Positions 54,301 through 62,476 of a stretch of 64,000 nucleotides of DNA are shown here, piece after piece; within the stretch, counting starts at the first letter, position 1, and every line of letters begins with the position of its first letter. The translations under genes were made by a program, and so were the position numbers. This DNA is from Affinundibacterium nitidum (GTDB lineage Bacteria > Pseudomonadota > Gammaproteobacteria > Burkholderiales > Burkholderiaceae_D): NCBI RefSeq assembly GCF_014284155.1, contig NZ_JACOFZ010000003.1:62001-126000 (forward strand), read 5' to 3'. The notes under the pieces are model-generated. The model worked only from the letters and a program-made list of their open reading frames with translations, ran no database searches and was not told where the DNA came from.

Positions 54301-54952
54301 ACAATAGTGTGGTATCACTGCCATTGGTAGAAACTAATTCAGATTGAAACCCTTCATCCAGAAACAGTTGGATATCAAGAATGACAAACAAGATGGCGAC
54401 CGGCGTATTAGACTTTTTAGGATCAACAATAGGACTCGATATCGCCAAAACACGTGACCCATCCGTAGTGGTCCAATTTTCAAGAGTACGCTCGGAGTGA
54501 TGATGGCTGATGCGTTGCAGTATCTCCTGATCGCTAACTTTGGAGCCAGTTTCAGACGCATGAGTGCTGACAAGAATTCGTTGAGAATCTAGGCCAACGA
54601 TGAATAATTTCTTAAACCGTTGAGGATGGGTCTTTTGTAGACTTTCAAACTGTTTTTGCAGTGCAGTTTGTTGATCCGTACTTTTACTTAATTCGCTGAT
54701 TAAGAGCTGTGCATTTTCAGCGATGAAGGCGGTGTCCTCATTTCTCTCCTTCAACTCTGTTCCGATCAGTCGGCTTTGCAAATCAGCACGTGTCTCTAAA
54801 ACGCGCAACGCCGCTTCTAATCGTTGCGTACGAGCACCGGTTAGGCCAAGACTGGGGACACCTAAATACCAAAGCACGAACAACAGCCCCAATGCGGACA
54901 CCAGCAAGGCCGCAAAGTAACTTGTCATTCGGTTTGAAAATGAAGAGAACAT
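51347..54952 (-). CDS. Cache/HAMP-PAS-PAS-PAS-GGDEF-EAL c-di-GMP signalling protein
   Basis: A 1201-residue membrane sensor. N-terminal helix (about 12-30), periplasmic Cache-like sensor (about 40-285), second helix (about 290-312), HAMP-like region (about 315-370), a coiled coil and three PAS domains (about 395-510, 530-650, 655-775). The GGDEF domain has LGGDEFVVML (about 848), so cyclase activity is possible. The EAL domain has an EVLIRW variant of EALLRW (about 977), the catalytic ELTEG and DDFGTGYSSLSYLK, so phosphodiesterase activity is likely. It is the only gene of its transcript; ATG is followed by a basic region and helix. The signal sensed is unknown. Confidence 0.9.
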   Translation of the reverse strand: MFSSFSNRMTSYFAALLVSALGLLFVLWYLGVPSLGLTGARTQRLEAALRVLETRADLQSRLIGTELKERNEDTAFIAENAQLLISELSKSTDQQTALQKQFESLQKTHPQRFKKLFIVGLDSQRILVSTHASETGSKVSDQEILQRISHHHSERTLENWTTTDGSRVLAISSPIVDPKKSNTPVAILFVILDIQLFLDEGFQSELVSTNGSDTTLLFDQNGVLITSFPKVDAKQYFFTPNQRVLAGFQGTLEQTNQLGEKLIVVYRNVQLGPEQTWTMVNYSKKSAVLENLNEQANILLAAGVLITFLALVLIHFASRRLTASLHALEVVAQQLKDGQRNVRANVDASEPREIRVLTSAFNAMIEALQNSQKTLEETVAQRTEELRRSEVQHLTLFNATASAVIVLDPNRVIDCNPAAVAIFGARDREDLIGRHPAELSPPMQRNGEDSFVALDNKIQIAQEQGEVSFEWLHLRLHTGEIFDAEILLNRVELDGRQFLQGTMRDISERKRVEAALHASEERHRTLVEWSPEGINVHRKGRFIYVNAAAIRMLGATSADQLVGKPITEVIHPDYQYILKNRVPSIGELGAPDQSYELKFVKLDGSAIDVIGQGTLIEFDGAPSIYIAWRDVTEFKRSEESRRIAATAFESQEGMFVTDADWNILRTNQSFNLITGYSSEELVGKPPHFLNADFRQDALFEEMLLSISDRGAWQGEVMDSRKGGGEFHAWINISSVKDEAGSTTHFVGTFNDITLRKAAEDEIRNLAFYDPLTQLPNRRLLLDRLEQALAAGNRHKRKGALLFIDLDNFKTLNDTLGHDHGDLLLQQVAERISRCTREGDTVARLGGDEFVVMLEDLEENPFDAANQAEVVAIKILSELNQTYWLGVNEHHSSPSIGVTLFGEKVETIAEPLKRADLAMYQAKAAGRNTIRFFDPKMQILVSQRVALEEDLRDAMLSDQFELYYQAQLTDDGKLFGAEVLIRWNHPSRGMISPAEFIPLAEETGLITILGYWVLHTATNQIATWKEQDEFKDLVIAVNVSPSQFHQKNFVEQVTDILDLTQANPLRLKLELTEGFSIANIEDVIKKMSRLKEVGVGFSLDDFGTGYSSLSYLKRLPLDQLKIDQSFVRDILVDPNDAAISKMVIVLAESLGLAVIAEGVETPEQQVFLAEQGCHAYQGYLYSKPLPLAQFEQFARDVYHGRA

Positions 54953-54997
54953 GTTTTTGGGTACTTACTCTCCGGCTAATTTACACAAAATGAGCGA

Positions 54998-55996
54998 TCA
55001 AAAAAATCCGCGCTTCAATTCTTCATATTGTTCTGGTCTCAGACGTGGTCCATATTGAGTGACCACTTTTGCTGCAGCATTAGCGGCAAAGCGGCCAGCG
55101 AACTCAAAACTCAAACCCTGGGTCAAGCCATACATAAACGCACCCGCAAACATGTCGCCGGCACCATTAGTATCAATTGCGGAGACAGTTGGTGCATCAA
55201 CTTGACTCAATTTCTGACCATCAAAAACCACAGCGCCATCGGGTCCGCAGGTGATGGCAAAGGTTTTCGCATATTTTTGTAGCTCGTTACAGGCATCATC
55301 AATGGTGGAGGCACCTGCAAATTGCATCGCTTCTTCGCGGTTACAGAAGATCAAGTCCACACCATCACCAATCATTTCAAGCAAACCATCGCGGAAGAAC
55401 TGCACCATCGCGGGGTCAGACAAGCTAATGGCAACGCGGGTACCCACACGTCGCGCTTGCTCACGCATCTTTATCGCTGCTGCTCGGCCACTTGGTGAAG
55501 TAACGAGGTAGCCTTCGATATACACCATTTCCGCTTTAGCAATTGCCTCAAAATCAATTTCAGTTTCCGACAGGCTCCCACTAATTCCCAAGTAGGTATT
55601 CATGGTGCGTTCTGCATCAGGCGTAATCATCACTAAACATTTACCGGTGATGCCTTCGGCAGCGGCCAAATGCGCTGGCGTCATCACGCCCGCGGCAGCG
55701 ATATCGTTTAAATAAAACCGACCATTATCATCATCAGCGACTTTACATGAATAGAAATTACGACATCCGAAATAACCAGCGCCGATGATTGAATTTGCAG
55801 CGGAACCACCACTCGCACGCTTCGAAGCGACCAGATGTTCCTTGAGGTGCTCGATCAGGACATGTTGACGCTCTTCATCAACCAAGGTCATCACTCCTTT
55901 TTCGACTTGCATCCGATGCAAGTCTGCATCATCTAAAGTGATTTCCGTGTCGACCAGAGCCGCGCCCAAGCCATAAATATCGAATTCTCGTTTCAT
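54998..55996 (-). CDS. PfkB-family adenosine kinase-like carbohydrate kinase
   Basis: A 332-residue ribokinase-family enzyme. The start at 55996 (MKREFDIYGLGAALVDTEITL) matches the family N-terminus; the in-frame extension to 56137 overlaps the divergent kinase gene and is not family-like. It has the first signature GGSAANSIIGAGYFG (about 65-80), a substrate and lid region, and the second signature DTNGAGDMFAGAF (about 280-292) with the catalytic aspartate. Adenosine kinase activity (AMP from adenosine) is the nearest match; other sugars are possible. No pathway genes are adjacent. Confidence 0.85.
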   Translation of the reverse strand: MKREFDIYGLGAALVDTEITLDDADLHRMQVEKGVMTLVDEERQHVLIEHLKEHLVASKRASGGSAANSIIGAGYFGCRNFYSCKVADDDNGRFYLNDIAAAGVMTPAHLAAAEGITGKCLVMITPDAERTMNTYLGISGSLSETEIDFEAIAKAEMVYIEGYLVTSPSGRAAAIKMREQARRVGTRVAISLSDPAMVQFFRDGLLEMIGDGVDLIFCNREEAMQFAGASTIDDACNELQKYAKTFAITCGPDGAVVFDGQKLSQVDAPTVSAIDTNGAGDMFAGAFMYGLTQGLSFEFAGRFAANAAAKVVTQYGPRLRPEQYEELKRGFF

Positions 55997-56224
55997 AAAA
56001 GCTTTATTTAGTATTAAGGATGACGCCCGTGCTGAAGTAGCAGGGGTTTTGACGTGCGTGTAAAGGACATCGCTGTGGGCAGGATTATACCGTTCAGGCT
56101 GCCTCAAAAGTGCCGTGTCTGTTGCATTTTGACGCACAACAAAGCTTCTTTTGGGAAATATTTTATTGACGGCAATCCTGAAAGCCCGCGATACTTAAAT
56201 TCCTATAGCGAAGGCGACACTTTT

Positions 56225-59200
56225 GTGAAGAATTCTTGGACGCATCGAGATTGGCGGTTTCCTAAGTATTTGCCGATCGCGATTTTCCTTTTTAGCATGT
56301 GCTTGGCAATTGTCGGCACGTGGTGGTTAAACTTTAACCTACAAAACAAACGTGAAATCGACTTCCGCAATAAAGCGGATCGGGTGGCCGTCGAAATTGA
56401 ACGTCGACTTACGACGCCCCTCTACGCCTTAAATGGTGCAAAAAGTCTTTTTGGCTTAAACGAAGAATTGAGCCAAGAACAATTTGAACATGCATTGCAA
56501 ACCCGAGATATGGCGAACGAGTTTCGCGGTATGCGTGGCATTGGCTTGCTAGACGCCGTTGAACATAACGATCTTGATACCTATGTTAAGTCGCAACGGA
56601 AGAAAATATCGCCCGATTTCAAAGTCCAAACCTTTGATGAAGATTCACAAAAGACGCACTACATAGCGAAGTACTTCATCTCATCAAACAATAGTCACAC
56701 CGTGCTTGGCACAGATCTGGGCTCGGACCCGCGTCGCCGAACGGCGATCGAGTATGCAGTCTCCTCAGGAAAACCTGGTATGACTGATCTTATTTATGCG
56801 CCGCCGAAAGAGGCAAAAAAAGCAAGCGTGATCTTGTTTATTCCTGTGTTCAGGGGCAATGCCTCGCCGAATAATATTGCTGAACGTCGCCAACACCTCT
56901 TAGGGCTACTCTATTCTCCAATCATGATTGGCGATCTACTCACCAATATCAACGAGGTAGATAACGGCCAACTGCAATTTAGATTAAGTAACATTACCCA
57001 TAATGCGCAAAATGAAATTGCCGTTTTTGACTCGGGTTCTAGTAAAGATTTTAGTCAACTACGATCAAGTGCCCAGTTCCAATTAAACCGTGTATTGAAT
57101 GTCTACGGTAAAGACATGCAATTTGAAGTACTGAGTACGCCTACTTTCGAGATGGCAGGGAATCGCTCTATACCGGTACTGTTCTTTATCGCTGCCACCT
57201 TAATTAGTGGATTAATTACGGCACTTCTACGACTGCAGCTTACCTGGAGCGAACAGACGCAGGAGAAGCTCGATGCCGCAGTGCGTGACAATGAAGCGCT
57301 GCTCAGCACCCTGAATATGCATGCCATTGTCTCAGTGACTGACGCTCACGGCATCATCCTTGATGTCAACGATGCGTTCTGCCGTATTAGCGGCTATCAA
57401 CGTGAAGAACTCATCGGTGAAAACCATAGGATCAGTCGATCTGGCATTCAAGACAATGAGTTTTGGCAAGAGATGTGGAACAGCATTTCTCAAGGTACAC
57501 CTTGGCGCGGTGAAGTATGTAACAGAGCAAAAGATGGATCTTTATACTGGGTCGATACCTTCGTCGCCCCCTTCAAAAATAGTGATGGCGTAATCGAGAA
57601 GTATATTGCGATCCGCACCGACATTTCAGAAAGTAAAAGCGCTGAAGAGAAGCTGCAAGCTGCGTTACGCGACAGCGATGCACTGCTGAGTACGCTCAAT
57701 ATGCATGCGATCGTTTCGATTGCAGATAGCTCGGGAAGAATTATCGACGTCAACCAAGCATATTGCCGAATCAGCGGATATACGCGAGAGGAAATTCTCG
57801 ACGGCAACCATCGCATTGTCGCTGCCGGCATTCAGTCACCCGATTTCCTCGCCAACATGTGGCGTACGATTTCTTCGGGCACACCATGGCGCGGTGAAGT
57901 ATGTAATAAAAATAAAGCAGGCAATTTGTATTGGGTTGATACGTTTATTGCTCCGTTCAAAAATGCGCAGGGTCAAATCGAAAAATTCATTTCCATACGC
58001 ACTGACATTTCCGCCAGCAAAAAAGCTGCTAGTCGCCTAGCCAGCCAACGATCAGCGCTTGCAAATATCATCGAGGGTACGAATGTCGGTACATGGGAAT
58101 GGAATGTACAAACCGGTGAAATGCGTATTAATGAACGTTGGGCAGAGCAGGCGGGCTATGAAGCCAATGAGCTGACACCGGTCACAGTGCAAACATGGGA
58201 TGCACTTACTCATCCGGATGATTTGGCCAAAGCCAAGACCTTAATGCAAAGACACTTCAAGCATGAGCTTCCTTACTACGAGTGCGAAACGCGTCTCAAA
58301 CACAAAAATGGTCATTGGATCTGGGTGCTAACCCGGGGCCGCCTGTCGTCAATGACCGAACGAGGTAGGCCCGAGTGGATTTCGGGTACTCAAATGGACA
58401 TCACTGAGCGAAAAAACGCGGATGCCGAAATCCAACGAAGTAACCAAATGCTGCTCGCTGTCAGAGACCAATTGACTAAGGCGGCAGAGGTTGCCGAGTT
58501 AGGAATCTGGACATGGGATTTGAACAATAATGAATTCCGCGTCAACCAGCGTATGTTTGAAATCTACGCGGTTCCGGAGCACCTGCAACGAGATAAGTTA
58601 CCCTACCAATTTTGGCGCTCCCGAATTCATCCCGATGACTTGCAAGAAATCGAAGAGCGTTTAGCCGCAGCAATCAAAGGAGCACAATCATATGCGCCTA
58701 TTTTTCGAATCGTAATCAACGACGACGATATACGCTATATCCAAGCGGCGGGCGGGATCGAACGCGATGGTGACGGCAGAGCAATTCTAATGACCGGTAT
58801 TAATCGCGACATTACCTTGCAATATCGCGCTGAAGAAGCACTGCGCCAGGCAAAACAAGCTGCGGATGATGCTAACGAAGCCAAGTCTGCATTCCTGGCA
58901 AATATGAGCCATGAAATTCGAACACCGATGAATGCCATCCTCGGCATGCTAAGCCTGTTGCGCAGAACCGAGCTGAGCGAACAGCAGTCAGACTACGCGA
59001 TTAAAACAGAAGGGGCTGCGCGCTCACTACTTAGTTTGCTCAATAATATTCTCGATATTTCGAAAGTCGAATCTGGCAAAATGTATCTCGATATTCACCC
59101 CTTCCGCTTGGGCGGCTTGATCGATGATCTTGGGGTTATTCTTGGCGTCGACAAGCTGAAAGCGGGACTAGCCTTCAAATTTAACGTTGATCCACGCATT

Positions 59201-60697
59201 CCTGAACATCTCATTGGCGATGAAATGCGCATCCGACAGGTACTCACTAATCTAGGTAGTAATGCAATTAAGTTTACTGAACACGGTCATGTATCGATGT
59301 CGCTTACCTTGATCGAGCGTCAGGGCCAATATTTGACCGTACAATTTTCAGTTAGAGACACAGGGATCGGTATCGCCCCAGAAAACCATCAGCGTATTTT
59401 CAGTGGTTTTACCCAGGCCGAGGCATCTACCACGCGACGCTATGGAGGTACTGGTCTCGGTATTTCGATTAGTCATGCCTTAGTCGACATGATGGGTGGT
59501 GAACTCCAGCTCGAAAGTTCACTTGGTCATGGCTCGCACTTCTTCTTTGCACTAAGTTTAAAGTGTTCGATCGATGGATTTATTGATCAAGAATCTGCCG
59601 AGATTCAATTACAAAATCGACTTCAACAAACGCGCCTACAAGGCATGCATATCTTATTGGTTGAAGATAACTTAAACAATCAGCAAGTCGCCACCGAGCT
59701 GCTAAGAGCCGAAGGGGCGACAGTACAACTGGCTAATAATGGATTGGAAGCACTGAACGCCATTGCCGCTGATGTACATCAGTTCCATGTCGTTCTAATG
59801 GATTTACAAATGCCCGTCATGGATGGCTACACAGCCACACAAAAAATACGTCAAGAATTAGGTCGTAAGTCTTTGCCTATCATTGCGATGACGGCCAACG
59901 CGATGGAATCCGACAAGGAAGCATGTCTCAAAGCGGGCTTAAATGATCATATTGGCAAACCGTTTGACCTACAAAATTTGATTAACACCATTCTCAGCAA
60001 TTGTGAGGGCTATACAGCGAAAGGAGACTTACGCCAAACCAGTGAAGAAATCCAAGTGCCGGACTATCTTATCGGTCTTGGTGATAAATATGATATTGAC
60101 ATCGTTGCGGCCTTAAATCGTTTGGGTGGAAAGCTACCTTTGTATCAACGTATGTTGCAGATGTTTATCAGAGACCTTGAAGAAGTCGCGCCGAAAATGC
60201 AAAATGCTTTAGAGCGCCAACAAACAAGCACTTTATTTCGCCACCTCCATACCATCAAAGGTTTGGCTGGGACACTAGGGGCGGCACATCTTGCCACTGA
60301 ACTCGCTCACCGAGAAAAAGAATTACAAGATCCAAAACAAGAGCCCGCACGAGCAGAGCAAGTTGATGAAACCTGTGCATTACTAGGTTTGCACCGACGA
60401 AAGCTTGAGCTGCTATATCAAGACCTTGTCCAAGAATCACATGACCGCCAAGGGGAAATAGGTACATCTAGCAGAGCCGAATTCGACCCAATCAAAATGC
60501 AACACATGCTAAGCTTGTTAAAAGAGCAGTTAGGGAATGCAGATATGGAAGCAACGGCGACGATGGGGACGCTGCATGAACAGTTCAATCTGCACTTCGG
60601 AGATCGCCTCCAAAAACTAGAGACATTGGTGAGCCAATTAGATTTTGAAACAGCACAAATTTATTGCGATGAGTTGTTGGAAAGCATAAAAAATTGA
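56225..60697 (+). CDS. Hybrid histidine kinase: CHASE-PAS(x4)-HisKA-HATPase-REC-Hpt
   Basis: A roughly 1490-residue membrane sensor kinase. The GTG start at 56225 puts a short cytosolic N-terminus before the first helix (LPIAIFLFSMCLAIVGTWWL); an upstream GTG at 56054 would add 57 unconserved-looking residues. A periplasmic CHASE domain is followed by a second helix and four PAS/PAC modules; the first two are near-duplicates (both STLNMHAIVS...TPWRGEVCN...LYWVDTF). HisKA has NMSHEIRTPMN, HATPase has DTGIGIAP and GGTGLGIS, REC has LVEDN and LMDLQMPVMDG (phospho-Asp), and Hpt has LHTIKGLAGT. A full phosphorelay is therefore contained in one protein. Signal unknown. Confidence 0.9.
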   Translation: MKNSWTHRDWRFPKYLPIAIFLFSMCLAIVGTWWLNFNLQNKREIDFRNKADRVAVEIERRLTTPLYALNGAKSLFGLNEELSQEQFEHALQTRDMANEFRGMRGIGLLDAVEHNDLDTYVKSQRKKISPDFKVQTFDEDSQKTHYIAKYFISSNNSHTVLGTDLGSDPRRRTAIEYAVSSGKPGMTDLIYAPPKEAKKASVILFIPVFRGNASPNNIAERRQHLLGLLYSPIMIGDLLTNINEVDNGQLQFRLSNITHNAQNEIAVFDSGSSKDFSQLRSSAQFQLNRVLNVYGKDMQFEVLSTPTFEMAGNRSIPVLFFIAATLISGLITALLRLQLTWSEQTQEKLDAAVRDNEALLSTLNMHAIVSVTDAHGIILDVNDAFCRISGYQREELIGENHRISRSGIQDNEFWQEMWNSISQGTPWRGEVCNRAKDGSLYWVDTFVAPFKNSDGVIEKYIAIRTDISESKSAEEKLQAALRDSDALLSTLNMHAIVSIADSSGRIIDVNQAYCRISGYTREEILDGNHRIVAAGIQSPDFLANMWRTISSGTPWRGEVCNKNKAGNLYWVDTFIAPFKNAQGQIEKFISIRTDISASKKAASRLASQRSALANIIEGTNVGTWEWNVQTGEMRINERWAEQAGYEANELTPVTVQTWDALTHPDDLAKAKTLMQRHFKHELPYYECETRLKHKNGHWIWVLTRGRLSSMTERGRPEWISGTQMDITERKNADAEIQRSNQMLLAVRDQLTKAAEVAELGIWTWDLNNNEFRVNQRMFEIYAVPEHLQRDKLPYQFWRSRIHPDDLQEIEERLAAAIKGAQSYAPIFRIVINDDDIRYIQAAGGIERDGDGRAILMTGINRDITLQYRAEEALRQAKQAADDANEAKSAFLANMSHEIRTPMNAILGMLSLLRRTELSEQQSDYAIKTEGAARSLLSLLNNILDISKVESGKMYLDIHPFRLGGLIDDLGVILGVDKLKAGLAFKFNVDPRIPEHLIGDEMRIRQVLTNLGSNAIKFTEHGHVSMSLTLIERQGQYLTVQFSVRDTGIGIAPENHQRIFSGFTQAEASTTRRYGGTGLGISISHALVDMMGGELQLESSLGHGSHFFFALSLKCSIDGFIDQESAEIQLQNRLQQTRLQGMHILLVEDNLNNQQVATELLRAEGATVQLANNGLEALNAIAADVHQFHVVLMDLQMPVMDGYTATQKIRQELGRKSLPIIAMTANAMESDKEACLKAGLNDHIGKPFDLQNLINTILSNCEGYTAKGDLRQTSEEIQVPDYLIGLGDKYDIDIVAALNRLGGKLPLYQRMLQMFIRDLEEVAPKMQNALERQQTSTLFRHLHTIKGLAGTLGAAHLATELAHREKELQDPKQEPARAEQVDETCALLGLHRRKLELLYQDLVQESHDRQGEIGTSSRAEFDPIKMQHMLSLLKEQLGNADMEATATMGTLHEQFNLHFGDRLQKLETLVSQLDFETAQIYCDELLESIKN

Positions 60698-61671
60698 AGA
60701 CCTTGCCCGCATTTGAATCGATTATTGGCAACGATGGTAACTTCGTTACCCAGGCAAGGCCACGTCTATTGGTGGTGGATGATCAGCCGACGAATATTCA
60801 AGTGCTTTATCAAATACTTGCCAACGATTATCAAGTATTGATGGCAACAAGTGGCAAGCAGGCTTTAGCACTGTGTGAAAACAAACAGCCAGACTTAATT
60901 TTGCTCGACCTTATCATGCCCGATATGGATGGTTACGAGGTCTGTCAACGTTTGAAAAAAAATACCGCGACAAAAGATATTCCGATCATTTTCATTACGG
61001 CTCAAACCGATGAGTCGGCTGAGGAGAAAGGTTTAGATTTGGGCGCTGTAGATTTCATTTCAAAACCAATCAACCCCCGTATTGTGCGCGCTCGCGTCAA
61101 AACCCACCTGATGCTCAAGGCACAATCCGATCTACTTCGCAGTTGGGCCTATTTGGATGGCCTGACCGGCGTCCACAATCGACGTTACTTTGACGAACAC
61201 CTCAATGTAGAAATGGGACGCGCCATCCGCAATAATTCGGCGATGAGCTTGGTCATGCTCGACGTTGACTTCTTCAAGCGCTACAACGATCGATATGGTC
61301 ATCAAGCAGGAGATGATTGCCTAAGACGTGTGGCAAATAGCCTTAAAAATAGTTTGATGCGTCCTGGCGACCACATCGCGCGCTATGGTGGTGAAGAATT
61401 TGTCTGCTTACTACCGGAAACGGGTTTTGCCGGAGCGATGCAATTAGCAGAACAGATTCGCAAAGAAATCATCGGCCAACAAATTGAACATGCAGACTCC
61501 TCTGTTGCACCTTTTGTCACAGTAAGTTTGGGAATCGGTACCAAGCCCGAAAACATTGCGGGTAACGCCAGCGCACTAATGCACTTGGCTGATACGCAAC
61601 TCTACAAAGCCAAAGAATTTGGCAGGCACCGTATTTTCGGCGCCGAACTCAACACGAGTGGCAAATCCTGA
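60694..61671 (+). CDS. REC-GGDEF response-regulator diguanylate cyclase
   Basis: A 325-residue PleD/WspR-like regulator. The receiver domain (about 20-140) has the acidic pair LVVDDQ, the phosphorylated aspartate in LILLDLIMPDMDGYEV and the conserved lysine in ISKPINPR. The GGDEF domain (about 165-320) has an active GGEEF in IARYGGEEFVCLLPE and a DVDFFKRYNDRYGHQAGD region; an RxxD inhibitory site is not obvious. The start is TTG at 60694, overlapping the kinase stop codon by 4 bases (TTGA), so translation is probably coupled to the kinase that likely phosphorylates it. Output would be c-di-GMP synthesis. Confidence 0.9.
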   Translation: MKTLPAFESIIGNDGNFVTQARPRLLVVDDQPTNIQVLYQILANDYQVLMATSGKQALALCENKQPDLILLDLIMPDMDGYEVCQRLKKNTATKDIPIIFITAQTDESAEEKGLDLGAVDFISKPINPRIVRARVKTHLMLKAQSDLLRSWAYLDGLTGVHNRRYFDEHLNVEMGRAIRNNSAMSLVMLDVDFFKRYNDRYGHQAGDDCLRRVANSLKNSLMRPGDHIARYGGEEFVCLLPETGFAGAMQLAEQIRKEIIGQQIEHADSSVAPFVTVSLGIGTKPENIAGNASALMHLADTQLYKAKEFGRHRIFGAELNTSGKS

Positions 61672-61900
61672 TAGGGCAAACTTGATTTCCTTATTGTAAA
61701 AATCAAAAAATTCTTAGCGCAAGCTTATCGTTGCAAAAACTTTTTGATTTTGACACTACCAATATCAGACAGGAAGCTCAACGCAAATTGCTATTGTGGC
61801 GTGACACCGGCGTTCGCTCCCTGCTTTGCATATGTATTGTGCGGTTTTCATTTTTCTTCATACGATACTCTTCTGGTCAACAACTCAAGACTACGAAACA

Positions 61901-62182
61901 TTATTTACTTTGAGCGGCTTGCCATTGGCGGTCTTGTTGATCTATCGCGGCTTTCTGCTCGGCAGTCAATCGTTTAGCGCTAATCACCACTGTTTGAAAG
62001 CCACTGCTTTGCAAATCAAATGCACGTTTCTCTTCTAAGCTCATTTTCTTTGCGCTGATCGTTACTGTTTGTGTAGCGGCTTTCACTTGAGCATCCGCAG
62101 ATGTTTGCACTGCATTTGCAGAACCAGTTAGCGCCAACAAAGCGATAAAGCTAGCAGCTGTGATAACAGATAATTTTTTCAT
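61901..62182 (-). CDS. Small exported protein with internal duplication
   Basis: A 93-residue protein with a clear signal peptide (MKKLSVITAASFIALLALTGSANA). The mature 69 residues contain two copies of one motif: QTVTISAKKMSLEEKRAFD and QTVVISAKRLTAEQKAAID. Each looks like a short strand followed by a charged helix. AAGGAGAATTAAAATG supplies a strong ribosome-binding site. No family is recognised. It has its own promoter region and is divergent from the radical SAM gene. Confidence 0.7.
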   Translation of the reverse strand: MKKLSVITAASFIALLALTGSANAVQTSADAQVKAATQTVTISAKKMSLEEKRAFDLQSSGFQTVVISAKRLTAEQKAAIDQQDRQWQAAQSK

Positions 62183-62476
62183 TTTAATTCTCCTTGAGAT
62201 TTAAGTTCGTTACGATTAATTTTGTTCAGTTTGGCTCTTTTGCGAGCCCTCGACGTCTGTCGATGGTTGAACTATATCCAAGCAAATTATCAAGCGACAG
62301 CGCTATGCGACGAAATGCAGAAAGGGGGGAATCAAGCACCAAAAAAGCAAGACTAACGTCGCCACGCAATCGCCTCGTACACATACGGAAGAGTACTTTC
62401 CGCGGGCTATCGCAGTACTTTCATCTGCTAGAAAGCGTACAATACGCAATTAACCGTTTCACGCTGGCCTCGCTCT

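Noticed and set aside
56054-56224. 57-codon extension of the hybrid kinase
   Set aside because: It starts at a GTG without a ribosome-binding site. A GTG at 56225 with a short cytosolic tail before the first helix is more plausible, though not proven.
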